A DNA stretch of 64,000 nt from Pseudorhodobacter sp. MZDSW-24AT (GTDB taxonomy: Bacteria > Pseudomonadota > Alphaproteobacteria > Rhodobacterales > Rhodobacteraceae). The stretch spans positions 248,001 through 312,000 of the forward strand of contig NZ_PGOI01000001.1 in assembly GCF_002794355.1 (NCBI RefSeq), given 5' to 3'. A program made the position numbers and the translations under genes. Below, in pieces: positions 9,217 through 19,434 of this stretch. A model generated the notes under the pieces. It searched no databases and was not told where the DNA came from. It saw only the letters and a program-made list of their open reading frames with translations. Positions within the stretch are counted from its first letter, which is position 1. Each line of letters begins with the position of its first letter.

Positions 9217-9573
9217 TCAGGCCTCCATCGGGGGAATACGGGCAAGGCTTTGCTTGCGAAAGATCACCGGGCGGTCCCGCCACGGCACAATACCATCGGA
9301 CGTGGCGGCATAAAGCCCCGCCCCGCGCAGAATTTCGGGCGCGTCCTCGGCAGACATCCGGCCATAGACATAAGACCAGGCGCCGGGCTTGCTGAGCGCG
9401 ACCGCGCAGCCATGATCGCAGGCCGAAAGGCATTCCACCGCGCGCAGGCGCACGCCTTCGGGCATGGCTTCCTGTGCCAGAAGATCGTGCAGCGCCTTGC
9501 CCGGACAGGCCGTACCCTCGGCCACGGGTTGTCCGGCGCGACAGGTGGTGCAGATGTGCAGAACGGCTGTCAT
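9217..9573 (-). CDS. DUF1636 family cysteine protein (probable 2Fe-2S, thioredoxin-fold) of the cobW operon
   Basis: This 118-aa protein, MTAVLHICTTCRAGQPVAEG, belongs to the DUF1636 family commonly found beside cobW and cobN. It has CTTCRAG near the N-terminus and CLSACDHGCAVAL in the middle, a four-cysteine pattern like thioredoxin-type 2Fe-2S ferredoxins. The function is unproven. Position suggests electron transfer or metal handling during cobalt insertion. ATG at 9573 has a GGGAGAGG ribosome-binding site; the longer frame to 9645 runs into the riboswitch leader. It is the first gene after the riboswitch. Confidence 0.82.
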   Translation of the reverse strand: MTAVLHICTTCRAGQPVAEGTACPGKALHDLLAQEAMPEGVRLRAVECLSACDHGCAVALSKPGAWSYVYGRMSAEDAPEILRGAGLYAATSDGIVPWRDRPVIFRKQSLARIPPMEA

Positions 9574-9611
9574 GGCCTCTCCCGGATCAGCGTCGGGGAC
9601 AGCCTGCGGCA

Positions 9612-9870
9612 TGGGCCCCGCGCGGGCCCAAACTCCGAAGGTCACGGCACACCCCGTCCGCGCGTTTCAGTTCGGGCTCTGGCAGGTCTCCCGGCTTGCG
9701 GATATCGGGTCAGGCGCGGGCCTGCCCCGGCGGCCTGCCCGTCTTCCCGAACCTTGCGGCCAGTGACATGCGGCAGACCTTTCCGGTCACGGTCGCGGGG
9801 GCGGCTGCGCTTGGGCTTGCGACGTGGCGCGCCGCAAATCCTGTCGCATTCCCTTTTCACCTGCCCTAAG
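9612..9870 (-). ncRNA. Cobalamin (B12) riboswitch and leader hairpin upstream of DUF1636-cobW-cobN
   Basis: Read on the minus strand, the leader has the conserved riboswitch elements in order. GGTGAAAAGGGAATGC is near 9864-9849. CCGCCCCCGCGACCGTGACC is near 9802-9783. CACTGGCCGCAAGG is near 9766-9753, followed by GGGAAGAC. A near-perfect B12 box, AAGCCGGGAGACCTGCC, lies at about 9691-9675. A 7-bp-stem hairpin TGGGCCC/GGGCCCA (9630-9612) follows without a U run, so control may be at translation initiation of the first gene. Adenosylcobalamin binding should repress the whole cobW-cobJ operon. Exact boundaries are approximate. Confidence 0.92.
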
Positions 9871-9940
9871 ACAGGCACCAGCGCCTTCGCTCCCTAGTCT
9901 GCCACAAGGGTCGCACTGTCAAGAACAAGGATACGCCGCG

Positions 9941-10582
9941 ATGACCGACGCAAACGACATGACCGCCCCGGACGACAGCGCCGATCTTGCCCGCCATGCC
10001 AGCAAGATGGCCAAGAAAAAGGCCGCGCGTGACAAGATCATGGCGGGAAAGGCGGGGGAAAAGGGTCTGGTGATCGTGCACACCGGGGCGGGCAAGGGCA
10101 AATCCTCCTCCGGCTTTGGCATGATCCTGCGCTGCATCGCGCATGGAATGCCCTGTGCGGTGGTCCAGTTCATCAAGGGCGCCTGGGACACCGGCGAGCG
10201 GCGGCTGATCGAAGGGCATTTCAGCGCGCTGTGCCAGTTCCATGCGATGGGCGAAGGTTTTACCTGGGAAACGCAGGACAAGGCCCGCGACATTGCCGCC
10301 GCCCAAGCCGGCTGGGAAAAGGCCAAGGCGCTGATCCGCGACCCGGAGATCCGCTTTGTGCTGCTGGATGAAATCAACATCGCCTTGCGCTACGACTATC
10401 TCGATCTGGAGGAGGTGCTGACCTTCCTGCGGGACGAAAAGCCCCCCCTCACCCATGTTTGCCTGACGGGGCGCAACGCCAAGGAGGCGCTGATCGAGGC
10501 CGCCGATCTGGTGACCGAGATGACGCTGGTCAAGCATCCCTTCCGCGCGGGGATCAAGGGCCAACCCGGGGTCGAGTTCTGA
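9941..10582 (+). CDS. cobO: Cob(I)yrinic acid a,c-diamide adenosyltransferase
   Basis: CobO adds the upper 5'-deoxyadenosyl ligand to cob(I)yrinic acid a,c-diamide using ATP. The 213-aa protein carries the CobA/CobO P-loop GAGKGKSS at residues 49-56 and ends KHPFRAGIKGQPGVEF, the typical CobO C-terminus. ATG at 9941 has AAGGA 9 nt upstream; upstream in-frame codons belong to the riboswitch region. It is divergent from the riboswitch operon, so its promoter must lie within sequence antisense to that leader. cobQ follows 277 nt downstream on the same strand. Confidence 0.95.
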   Translation: MTDANDMTAPDDSADLARHASKMAKKKAARDKIMAGKAGEKGLVIVHTGAGKGKSSSGFGMILRCIAHGMPCAVVQFIKGAWDTGERRLIEGHFSALCQFHAMGEGFTWETQDKARDIAAAQAGWEKAKALIRDPEIRFVLLDEINIALRYDYLDLEEVLTFLRDEKPPLTHVCLTGRNAKEALIEAADLVTEMTLVKHPFRAGIKGQPGVEF

Positions 10583-10624
10583 TGGGCCTGCCCCCGTTGC
10601 CGGCCCCCGGGGTTCCACCCCGGA

Positions 10625-10820
10625 CCCCGGGATATTTGAGCCAAGATAAAGGCAACGAAGTTTTAACCTCTCCCTGCGAAGGTGACATCACGGTACAGGG
10701 GGGGACCCCGATGACCGTCCAAGGTAAAGGCGCCGCGCCTCCCCCGTGCAAACGGCCCGAGGCGCGGCTGCTGACCTTTTCCCGGCCCTTTGCCTTTATC
10801 TTGGCGGCAAATATCCCCGC
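10625..10820. repeat. Inverted pair of ~31-bp repeats bounding a 196-bp spacer between cobO and cobQ
   Basis: The left copy (10625-10655) reads CCCCGGGATATTTGAG then CCAAGATAAAGGCAA. The right copy (10820-10789, other strand) reads CGGGGATATTTGCCG then CCAAGATAAAGGCAAA. Between them lies a smaller dyad (ACGGTAC...GTACCGT-like, with AGGGG/CCCC, near 10692-10721). There is no credible gene in the spacer. The layout resembles a small non-autonomous repeat element (MITE- or REP-like). I believe similar GATATTTG/CCAAGAT sequences recur in Rhodobacteraceae genomes, but could not check. No target duplication is obvious. Confidence 0.6.
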
Positions 10821-10859
10821 CGGAGGCTCCTGCCCTCTCCGCTTGCGGCGAGGGGTCAG

Positions 10860-12305
10860 ATGAAGGCGCTGATGATTCAAGGCTGCGGGTCGAATGTCGG
10901 CAAGTCGATGCTGGTGGCGGGCCTGTGCCGCGCGGCGCTGCGGCGCGGGCTGCGGGTGGCGCCGTTCAAGCCGCAGAACATGTCGAACAATGCCGCCGTG
11001 ACCGTCGATGGCGGCGAGATCGGGCGCGCGCAGGCGCTGCAGGCGATGGCCTGCGGGCGGGAGCCGGTGACCGACATGAACCCGGTGCTGCTCAAGCCCG
11101 AATCCGAAGTGGGCTCGCAGGTGATCGTGCAAGGCAAGCGGCTGACCACGGTGCGCGCGCGCGATTATGCCAAGCTCAAGCCGCAGTTGATGGGCGCGGT
11201 GCTGGAGAGTTTTCACCGGCTGCGCGCCCAGAATGATCTGGTGATCGTCGAGGGCGCGGGCAGCCCGGCCGAGGTGAACCTGCGGGCGGGGGATATTGCC
11301 AATATGGGGTTTGCCCGCGCGGCGGATGTGCCGGTGGTGCTGGTGGGCGATATTGACCGCGGCGGGGTGATCGCACAGATCGTGGGCACGCAGGCGGTGA
11401 TCGACCCCGATGATGCCGCCATGGTCGCCGGGTTCCTGATCAACAAGTTCCGCGGCGATCCCCGGCTTTTCGACGACGGCTATGCCTTTGTCGCCCAGCG
11501 CACCGGCTGGCGCGGCTTTGGGGTTCTGCCATGGTTTCCAAAGGCACATCTGCTTCCGGCCGAAGACGCGCAGGACCTTGCGGGGGCCGCGCGCCAAGGC
11601 GGGGTGACGATTGCGGTGCTGTGCTTTTCGCGCATTGCCAATTTCGACGATCTTGATCCGCTCAAGGCGGAACCCGGTGTCAATCTGGTGATGGTGCAGG
11701 CCGGGCAGGCGATCCCGGGCGATGCGCGGCTGGTGATCCTGCCGGGCTCGAAATCGACGCGCGGCGATCTGGCCTTTTTGCGGGCGCAAGGCTGGGATGT
11801 CGATCTGGCGGCGCATCTGCGGCGGGGGGGGCAGGTGCTGGGCATTTGCGGCGGCTATCAGATGTTGGGTCAGAGCATCGCCGACCCCGAAGGCATCGAA
11901 GGCCCCGCAGGCGACATGGCAGGGCTGGGGCTGCTGGAGGTGGACACACGGATGACGCCCGACAAGCGGCTGTCACGCGTGGCGGGGGCGCATCTGGAGA
12001 GCGGATTGCCGATTGCCGGCTATGAGATCCACATCGGGCGCAGCACGGGCACCGATTGCGCCCGCCCTTTTGCCACCATCGAAGGCCGCCCCGAGGGCGC
12101 GCAAAGCGCCGATGGCCGGGTCATCGGGACCTATCTGCACGGCATGTTCCTGTCAGATGCCTTTCGGGCGGCCTTTCTGGCGCGGCTGGGGGTGGCGGCA
12201 GCGCCGCGCCGTCATGGCGCCGAGGTCGAGGCGGCGCTGGAGGCGCTGGCCGACCATCTGGAAGCGCATCTGGACGTGCCCGGACTGCTGGCCCTTTCGC
12301 GCTAG
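10860..12305 (+). CDS. cobQ: Cobyric acid synthase (glutamine-hydrolysing)
   Basis: CobQ amidates the b, d, e and g carboxylates of adenosylcobyrinic acid a,c-diamide. The 481-aa protein opens with [18 protein letters not shown] (dethiobiotin-synthetase-like ATP domain) and ends with a class-I-like glutamine amidotransferase domain: the nucleophile motif [10 protein letters not shown] and the later GTYLHGMF histidine motif. ATG at 10860 is preceded by GAGGGG; the earlier in-frame start at 10746 would read through the repeat spacer and is rejected. Its TAG stop shares CTAG with the convergent cobC stop. Confidence 0.95.
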   Translation: MKALMIQGCGSNVGKSMLVAGLCRAALRRGLRVAPFKPQNMSNNAAVTVDGGEIGRAQALQAMACGREPVTDMNPVLLKPESEVGSQVIVQGKRLTTVRARDYAKLKPQLMGAVLESFHRLRAQNDLVIVEGAGSPAEVNLRAGDIANMGFARAADVPVVLVGDIDRGGVIAQIVGTQAVIDPDDAAMVAGFLINKFRGDPRLFDDGYAFVAQRTGWRGFGVLPWFPKAHLLPAEDAQDLAGAARQGGVTIAVLCFSRIANFDDLDPLKAEPGVNLVMVQAGQAIPGDARLVILPGSKSTRGDLAFLRAQGWDVDLAAHLRRGGQVLGICGGYQMLGQSIADPEGIEGPAGDMAGLGLLEVDTRMTPDKRLSRVAGAHLESGLPIAGYEIHIGRSTGTDCARPFATIEGRPEGAQSADGRVIGTYLHGMFLSDAFRAAFLARLGVAAAPRRHGAEVEAALEALADHLEAHLDVPGLLALSR

Positions 12306-13267
12306 CGGGCCAGAGCCGCGGCGAGCCTGTCCCATTCCGGCTCGGGGCCGGGAAGGCCAAGGCGCAACAGCGTGTCGGACCATGGGAAGATCCGGCTCCA
12401 GATCTTGTGGCGCGCAAGGTGCTCTTGCGCGCTGCGCGCATCGGGCGTCGTGTAAAGGCGGAACAGCGCGGTTCCCCCGGCAAGGGGCCAGCCCGCCGCC
12501 TGCGCCAAGGCATCGGCGCGGGCGGCATCGGCGGTGAGCTGCGCGCGCATGGCGGCGGCCCAAGCGTCATCTGCCAAGGCCTGACGGCCGATCTCGATGG
12601 CCGGGCCAGAGACAGGCCATGGCCCTGCATGCTGCGCAAGGCTGGCAATCGTGGCGCGCGCGCCGAAGGCAAAGCCCAAGCGCAGCCCGGCGAGACCGTA
12701 GAACTTGCCAAAGGAGCGCAGGATCAAGAGGTTGTCCGGGCCAGCCTGCGGCAAGAGCGACAGCTCGGGCGTGATGTCGCCAAAGCTTTCGTCCACCACC
12801 AGAAGCCCGACCTGCTGGCGCAGCGCCAGCAGATCCCGAGGCGCGTGGCAGCGGCCGTCGGGGTTGTTGGGGTTCACCACCACGGCCAGATCGGCGCCCT
12901 GCGCCTCGGCCAGCGTGGCCACCGTGTCCACCGCCCAGCCGGATTGCTTCAGGCAGGCGGCGTGTTCGTTATAGGTGGGGCCCAGCACCACCGCCCGCCC
13001 TGCCGGGCGCAGCATCGGCACCATCTGAATCGCCGCTTGCGCGCCCGCCAGTGCGACGCCTTCGGCCCCCTCGGATAGCCGCCAAGCCTGTGCGGCTTGT
13101 GCCACGAGCGCGGCTTGGGCGGCGCGGGTGGGAAGGTGGCGCCAGAGCGCGGCCCCCAGTTCGGGGATCGGCCACGGGCGGCGGTTGATGCCGGTGGACA
13201 GATCGATCCAATCGCCATCACCGTGGCGCGCCATCGCCGCATCCAGATTGCCGCCGTGATCGCGCAT
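12302..13267 (-). CDS. cobC: L-threonine-O-3-phosphate decarboxylase-like PLP enzyme CobC
   Basis: CobC (Pseudomonas/Rhodobacter naming; CobD in Salmonella) makes the aminopropanol phosphate arm that links corrin ring and nucleotide loop. The 321-aa protein is a class I/II aminotransferase fold. [10 protein letters not shown] is the substrate/PLP loop, VVDESFGD the aspartate motif, and [15 protein letters not shown] carries the PLP-binding lysine. It follows bluE by 14 nt with an AAAGGGGGG ribosome-binding site, which matches its biochemical partner. Convergent with cobQ; the two stop codons overlap in CTAG. Confidence 0.9.
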   Translation of the reverse strand: MRDHGGNLDAAMARHGDGDWIDLSTGINRRPWPIPELGAALWRHLPTRAAQAALVAQAAQAWRLSEGAEGVALAGAQAAIQMVPMLRPAGRAVVLGPTYNEHAACLKQSGWAVDTVATLAEAQGADLAVVVNPNNPDGRCHAPRDLLALRQQVGLLVVDESFGDITPELSLLPQAGPDNLLILRSFGKFYGLAGLRLGFAFGARATIASLAQHAGPWPVSGPAIEIGRQALADDAWAAAMRAQLTADAARADALAQAAGWPLAGGTALFRLYTTPDARSAQEHLARHKIWSRIFPWSDTLLRLGLPGPEPEWDRLAAALAR

Positions 13268-13281
13268 GACGCCCCCCTTTG

Positions 13282-14965
<1,684 letters not shown>

Positions 14966-15061
14966 GCGGGGCACCAGACAGATCATGCCTAACGAAGCGC
15001 GGGCGCGCCTGCAACTGTGCTGCATCCGATGCCTTGCGCGCAGCGGTGCCGTGAAACGCAA

Positions 15062-15085
15062 AGAGGGGCCCCGAAGGGCCCCTCT
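15062..15085 (-). terminator. Intrinsic terminator after the TRAP permease gene
   Basis: AGAGGGGCCC and GGGCCCCTCT form a perfect 10-bp stem around a CGAA/TTCG loop. On the minus strand it is followed by TTTGCGTTT. It lies 18 nt beyond the permease stop codon and insulates it from the bluB riboswitch. Confidence 0.85.
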
Positions 15086-15102
15086 GCCGGGTCTGGCCGC
15101 TG

Positions 15103-17163
15103 TCAGGCGGCGGCCTGCGGGGTGCCGCGTCCGGCGAGCCATTGGCGCAGCACCACGGCGCCAAAGAGGGCGGCACCGATGGAGGAAGACACCAGTTCGG
15201 GCGCGATCAACAGCAAGGCCGCGATCGGCAGCACGATCCGCTCGATCAGCAAGAGCGGGCGCAAGAGCCAGTTGGTGATGGCAGCCGACAGCGCCACGAT
15301 GCCCAGAATCGCGCCGGTGAAGGAGAGTGCAAAGGCCCCCCAAGTGAAATCGGCGGTCACCAGCAAGAGCGAGGGGGAGAAGACGAACATGAACGGCACC
15401 AGCGCCTTGCCCATCGACAGACGGAAGGCGGTGTTGCCGGCCTTGAAGGCATTCGCCCCCGCGATGCCCGAGGCGGCATAGGCCGCCATCGCCACCGGCG
15501 GGGTCACATCGGCCAGCACCCCGTAATAGAACACGAAGAAATGGGCGACGATGGGTTCGACATTCATCATGGCCAGCACCGGGGCGGCGACGGCCACCAT
15601 GATGATGTAATTGGCCGTGGTGGGAATGCCGCAGCCCATCAGGATGCAGACCACCGCCGTCATCATCAGGGTGAACAAGAGCGCCAGCGACGGCATGGTG
15701 ATCAGTTCGAACGGCAGGAAAGACAGCGAGGCATGCAGGCTTTCTGCCCAGCCTTGGGCAAGGCTGGTGAGCATGAAGGCGATCTTGAAGCCGATCCCCG
15801 TGAGCGTCACCACCCCGATCACCACACCGACCAGAGCGGCGGCGGCGGTGACGGCAAGCGAGCTTTTCGCGCCCGAGATGAAGCCTTCGGTGATGCCCAC
15901 CACAAATTCCCGCGCGCCTTGCGAAACGCCCGAGGCCATGATGCGCTGCACGGCATAGACGGCGATGCAGGCGGTGATGGCCCAGAAGGCGGCGAGGAAG
16001 GGCGTGCGGCCCGACATCAGCATATAGACCAAAAGCAGAAGCGGCAGCACCGACAGCCAGCCTTCGCGCAGCACCTTGACCGCATTGGGCAGTTCTTCCT
16101 TGGTCAGGCCGCGGATGCCAAGGCGCTTGGCCTCAAGGTGCACCTGAACCAGCACGCCAAAGAAGTGCATGAAGGCCGGCACGATGGCGGCGATCAGGAT
16201 GGTGCGCAGCGGGATGCCCAGATATTCCACCATCAGGAAGGCCACGGCCCCCATCACCGGCGGGGTGATCTGACCACCGGTCGAAGAGGCCGCCTCGACC
16301 GCCGCCGCGAAATGGCGCTGGAAGCCGATCTTGATCATGGTGGGAATCGTCAGCGCGCCGGTGGTGACGGTGTTGGCGATGGACGAGCCCGAGATCGAGC
16401 CCAGAAGCGCCGAAGACACCACCGAAACCTTGGCCGGGCCGCCGGAATAGCGCCCAGTCAGCGCGGTGGCGAGGTCGATGAAGAGTTGCCCCAGCCCGAT
16501 GCGCTGCGCCATCACCCCGAAAAGGACGAAGTGAAACACATAGGTGGCGATCACGCCCAAGGCGGTGCCGTAAACGCCTTGCGACGACAGGTAAAGGTGG
16601 TTGACGATCCCCGACCAGTCGGCCCCCGGATGCACGAAGATGCCCGGCATGGACTGGCCGAAATAGGCGTAGCCGATGAACAGCAGCGCAATCACCGGCA
16701 GCGGCCAGCCCATCGAGCGCCGCACCGCTTCCAGCAGCGTGACCAGCAGAATGGTGCCCATGGCCACGTCGAGCGGCAGCGGATTGCCGATGCGGAAGGC
16801 CAGTTGGTCATAGATCCACGGCACATAAAGCGCGCTGACCAAGGCAGCGATGGCCAGCAGCCAATCCAGCACCGGCAGGCCAAGGATGACAAAGCCCGTC
16901 GTCTTGTGCCGGGCCGAACTCACGACCGCGAAGCTGAGGAAAATCAGGAACAGCGACACGCCCATATGCACCCCGCGATGGGTGGTGGCGCGCGGAAGGC
17001 CGAAACCGGCGGTGTAATAATGATAAATGGCGAGGGCGAACAGGATGACCCCGGCCAGAATGGCGACCGGACGGGTAACAGTTCTGAAGCGCGCCTCGGG
17101 ATCGAACTCTTCCTCGATCGCGGCCAGTTCAGCTTGGGAAAGCGTGCGGTTGCCGTCGGTCAT
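15103..17163 (-). CDS. TRAP transporter fused permease (DctQM type, TAXI family)
   Basis: This 686-aa membrane protein is a fused small-plus-large TRAP permease of the TAXI class. An N-terminal four-helix DctQ-like part (about residues 30-160) is followed by the long DctM-like part with the motif ALLGSISGSSIANTVTTGALTIP and later repeats such as AASSTGGQITPPVMGAVAF and LADVTPPVAMAAYAASGIAGAN. It imports a small organic acid driven by an ion gradient together with the binding protein encoded upstream. A hairpin separates the two genes. The substrate cannot be read from sequence; TAXI systems often carry glutamate, dicarboxylates or related acids. Confidence 0.92.
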   Translation of the reverse strand: MTDGNRTLSQAELAAIEEEFDPEARFRTVTRPVAILAGVILFALAIYHYYTAGFGLPRATTHRGVHMGVSLFLIFLSFAVVSSARHKTTGFVILGLPVLDWLLAIAALVSALYVPWIYDQLAFRIGNPLPLDVAMGTILLVTLLEAVRRSMGWPLPVIALLFIGYAYFGQSMPGIFVHPGADWSGIVNHLYLSSQGVYGTALGVIATYVFHFVLFGVMAQRIGLGQLFIDLATALTGRYSGGPAKVSVVSSALLGSISGSSIANTVTTGALTIPTMIKIGFQRHFAAAVEAASSTGGQITPPVMGAVAFLMVEYLGIPLRTILIAAIVPAFMHFFGVLVQVHLEAKRLGIRGLTKEELPNAVKVLREGWLSVLPLLLLVYMLMSGRTPFLAAFWAITACIAVYAVQRIMASGVSQGAREFVVGITEGFISGAKSSLAVTAAAALVGVVIGVVTLTGIGFKIAFMLTSLAQGWAESLHASLSFLPFELITMPSLALLFTLMMTAVVCILMGCGIPTTANYIIMVAVAAPVLAMMNVEPIVAHFFVFYYGVLADVTPPVAMAAYAASGIAGANAFKAGNTAFRLSMGKALVPFMFVFSPSLLLVTADFTWGAFALSFTGAILGIVALSAAITNWLLRPLLLIERIVLPIAALLLIAPELVSSSIGAALFGAVVLRQWLAGRGTPQAAA

Positions 17164-17193
17164 CTTGGCGTCCTTGAAGCAGTGGATGAAGAA

Positions 17194-17225
17194 GGGGATG
17201 CGAACCGTCTGACGGCCGCATCCCC
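17194..17225 (-). other. Intercistronic hairpin between TAXI binding protein and permease genes
   Basis: GGGGATGCG and CGCATCCCC form a 9-bp stem extended by CCGTC/GACGG. There is no U tract. Such hairpins usually stabilise the upstream mRNA segment, which fits a higher demand for the periplasmic binding protein than for the permease. Confidence 0.6.
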
Positions 17226-17249
17226 CGGGATCAGATCAGCAAAGCGGGA

Positions 17250-18260
17250 TCACTCGATCGCGCCGACTTCCTTGTAAAAGCGCTCGGCGCCGGGGTGGAA
17301 CGGGATGCCCGCGCCCTGCACAGCGTTTTCAAGGGTGATGAACTTGCCCTTGACGTGGCCGTTGCCGAACAGCTTTTGCGTGGTTTCGTTGAACATCGCC
17401 TTGGTGATGCCATAGACCAGCTCTTCCGACAGGTCAGCCGAGGTCACCATCTGCGCACCCACCGAAAGGGTGTTCACTTCGGCATCCTGACCGCGATAGG
17501 TGCCTGCGGGCACGGTGTCGGCGGCAAAGAAGCTGTATTCTTCGCGCAGCGCATCGACCTCGGGGCCGGTGATCGGAACGATGACCACATCATGCTGGCT
17601 GGAGAGTTCGGCGATGGCACCGGCCGGGTAGCCGCCCACGAAGAAGAAGGCATCCATCGCGCCATCGCGCATCCGGTCCGATGCCTGATCGGGCTTGAGG
17701 TATTCCGGGGTGATGTCGGCTTCGGTCAGGCCGAAGGCTTCGAGGATGATCTTTGCGTCCACCAGCGTGCCCGAACCGGGTTCATCGAGCGACACGCGCT
17801 TGCCGCGCAGATCGGCGACCGAGGTGATGCCCGAGGCCGCGCTGGCCACGAGGTGGATGGATTCCGGGTAAAGGTTGGCGATCAGGCGCAGCTTTTCCAC
17901 GGCAGGCTGGCCTTCCCAGATGCCGGTGCCGGTTTGCGCCCAATAGGCCACGTCCGACTGGCTGAAGCCCGCTTCCAGCGTGCCGCCGTTGATCGAGTTC
18001 ACGTTGCCGACCGAGCCGTTCGAGGCGACGGCGGTGGCGATCAGGCCGGGAACGCCGCAAGAGCCGCCTTCTTCACAGGCGCGCGAGCCGGGTGGGTTCG
18101 AGATCGCGTTGGCGATGAGTCCGCCGATCGGGTAATAGGTGCCCGCGGTGCCGCCGGTGCCGATCCGGAAGAACTGCATATCCTGCGCCACGGCCCCCTG
18201 TGCCATCACGCCGACGGCAAGAACGGCCCCCGCAAGGGACCGGAAGGAAAAGAGTTTCAT
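17250..18260 (-). CDS. TRAP transporter solute-binding protein, TAXI family
   Basis: A 336-aa periplasmic receptor with a Sec signal peptide (MKLFSFRSLAGAVLAVGVMA, predicted cleavage after AVAQ). The mature start FFRIGTGGTAGTYYPIGGL is the TAXI family signature. Other typical segments are TAVASNGSVGNVNSI, LRGKRVSLDEPGSGT and MDAFFFVGGYPAGAI. A cysteine pair lies in the SRACEEGGSCG insertion. ATG at 18260 is preceded by GGAGGTG; longer frames lack a reasonable start. It feeds the fused permease downstream. Confidence 0.93.
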   Translation of the reverse strand: MKLFSFRSLAGAVLAVGVMAQGAVAQDMQFFRIGTGGTAGTYYPIGGLIANAISNPPGSRACEEGGSCGVPGLIATAVASNGSVGNVNSINGGTLEAGFSQSDVAYWAQTGTGIWEGQPAVEKLRLIANLYPESIHLVASAASGITSVADLRGKRVSLDEPGSGTLVDAKIILEAFGLTEADITPEYLKPDQASDRMRDGAMDAFFFVGGYPAGAIAELSSQHDVVIVPITGPEVDALREEYSFFAADTVPAGTYRGQDAEVNTLSVGAQMVTSADLSEELVYGITKAMFNETTQKLFGNGHVKGKFITLENAVQGAGIPFHPGAERFYKEVGAIE

Positions 18261-18592
18261 GGGTAGCACCTCCAGAATTTCGGTTGGACAGATCGCGCCA
18301 CTTGCAGGCGGACATCCTAGCCATAAGTTATGATTTGGGAGAGGTCCACCTTTGAAAGCTGCGGTTCGGGCGGTCCTGCGGCCCTGATGCGCGTGAAACC
18401 TGCCCCCGGATGCCCGCGACCTGCGCAGACAGCACGGCGCTGGCCTTTCCCCCTGCCCTGCCAGAACGATCTTTGCCCCGCTGGGCGCGCGCCGCTTGAC
18501 GCAGGGGAAAAGAAAAAGGCGCGCGCTGTGAAACTTGGGCCAAACCCTGTTCGTAGGCCAAGGGCACCGATGGGAAACAGGGAGAGTGTGAC
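18261..18592. promoter_or_regulatory. Divergent promoter region, TRAP operon / beta-barrel gene
   Basis: This 332-bp gap must carry promoters for both divergent genes. An AT-richer patch (about 18315-18355, containing TAAGTTATGATT) may be promoter sequence. I could not define convincing -35/-10 pairs or operators, and saw no small gene. Confidence 0.4.
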
Positions 18593-19357
18593 GTGACAAG
18601 ACGTATGGTTGCTGCAATGGCCGGGGCTGTGCTGATGCTGGGCGGGTCGGCTTCGGGCCTGTGGGCCCAGTCATGGGAAGGCGCCTATGGCGGCGTGCAA
18701 TTCGGTCGGGCGAATTCTGGCGACGCCGGGGTGTTCGGCCTGTCGCCGCTGCCGCCGGGCGGGGCCTTGGAAACCGCTTTCAGCCCCAATGAAGCCGTGC
18801 CGGACGCGGGCTTTTTCGGCGAAAAGGCCAAGGGCAATGTTGGCGGGGTGCAGTTCGGCTATGACTGGCAGAGCGGCATGATGGTCTATGGCGCGGTGGG
18901 CGCCTTGCAGTTTGGCGATGTGACCGACCGCCAGCAGGGCAAATCGCGCACGCCTGCCGTGTATACGATCGAGCGCAAGATGGACAATTACGCGACCCTT
19001 GCCGGGCGTGTGGGCTATCTCGCCCAGCCCAATACGCTGGTTTATGGTCTGGCGGGTGTCGCCATGGGCAAGGTCGATTTTGCCTATAGCCAGCCCGGTT
19101 CGGCCGCCACCACGGTAACCAGCGGCGGCCAAAAGAACCGCTTCGGTTATGTGATCGGCTTTGGTGTCGAGAACAAGGTGACCGAGCAGGTCAGCATCGG
19201 TCTGGAATACACCTATGTGAACATGGGCAGCAATGATTTTCAGGCCACTCTGACGGGCGGGCCGTTCAGTGCCGCAGCCCCGAGCACCACGGCACGCGGC
19301 ACCGACCGCGACTTCGACTTCGGTCAGGTGCAGCTCAAGATGAACTACCGCTTCTGA
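18593..19357 (+). CDS. Outer-membrane beta-barrel protein (porin-like, Omp25/OmpA-barrel class)
   Basis: The 254-aa product has a signal peptide (MTRRMVAAMAGAVLMLGGSA, cleavage after LWAQ). A series of alternating strands follows, such as GAYGGVQFG, GGVQFGYDW, VYGAVGALQFG, ATLAGRVGYL, VYGLAGVAMGKV and VSIGLEYTYV. It ends QLKMNYRF with the C-terminal phenylalanine expected for BAM recognition. This is the eight-strand barrel pattern common in alphaproteobacteria. GTG at 18593 has GGGAGAG 8 nt upstream; ATG at 18605 is an alternative. A terminator follows. Exact role unknown. Confidence 0.85.
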   Translation: MTRRMVAAMAGAVLMLGGSASGLWAQSWEGAYGGVQFGRANSGDAGVFGLSPLPPGGALETAFSPNEAVPDAGFFGEKAKGNVGGVQFGYDWQSGMMVYGAVGALQFGDVTDRQQGKSRTPAVYTIERKMDNYATLAGRVGYLAQPNTLVYGLAGVAMGKVDFAYSQPGSAATTVTSGGQKNRFGYVIGFGVENKVTEQVSIGLEYTYVNMGSNDFQATLTGGPFSAAAPSTTARGTDRDFDFGQVQLKMNYRF

Positions 19358-19390
19358 TACGACCCTCTTTCGGGGCGCGACGATCCTCAG

Positions 19391-19420
19391 AAGGCTGGCC
19401 TTTGCGGGCCAGCCTTTTTA
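19391..19420 (+). terminator. Intrinsic terminator after the beta-barrel gene
   Basis: AAGGCTGGCC and GGGCCAGCCTT form a perfect stem with a TTTGC loop and a trailing TTTTT. It lies 33 nt after the stop codon. Confidence 0.9.
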
Positions 19421-19434
19421 CGTTGTGCGGCGGT

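Noticed and set aside
10459-10863. Possible small gene in the cobO-cobQ gap
   Set aside because: It begins inside cobO in another frame, runs through the inverted repeats and has no ribosome-binding site or family resemblance.
15142-17277. Open frame of 711 codons antisense to the TRAP permease
   Set aside because: H/G/R/D-rich shadow with no motif; the minus-strand permease is unambiguous.
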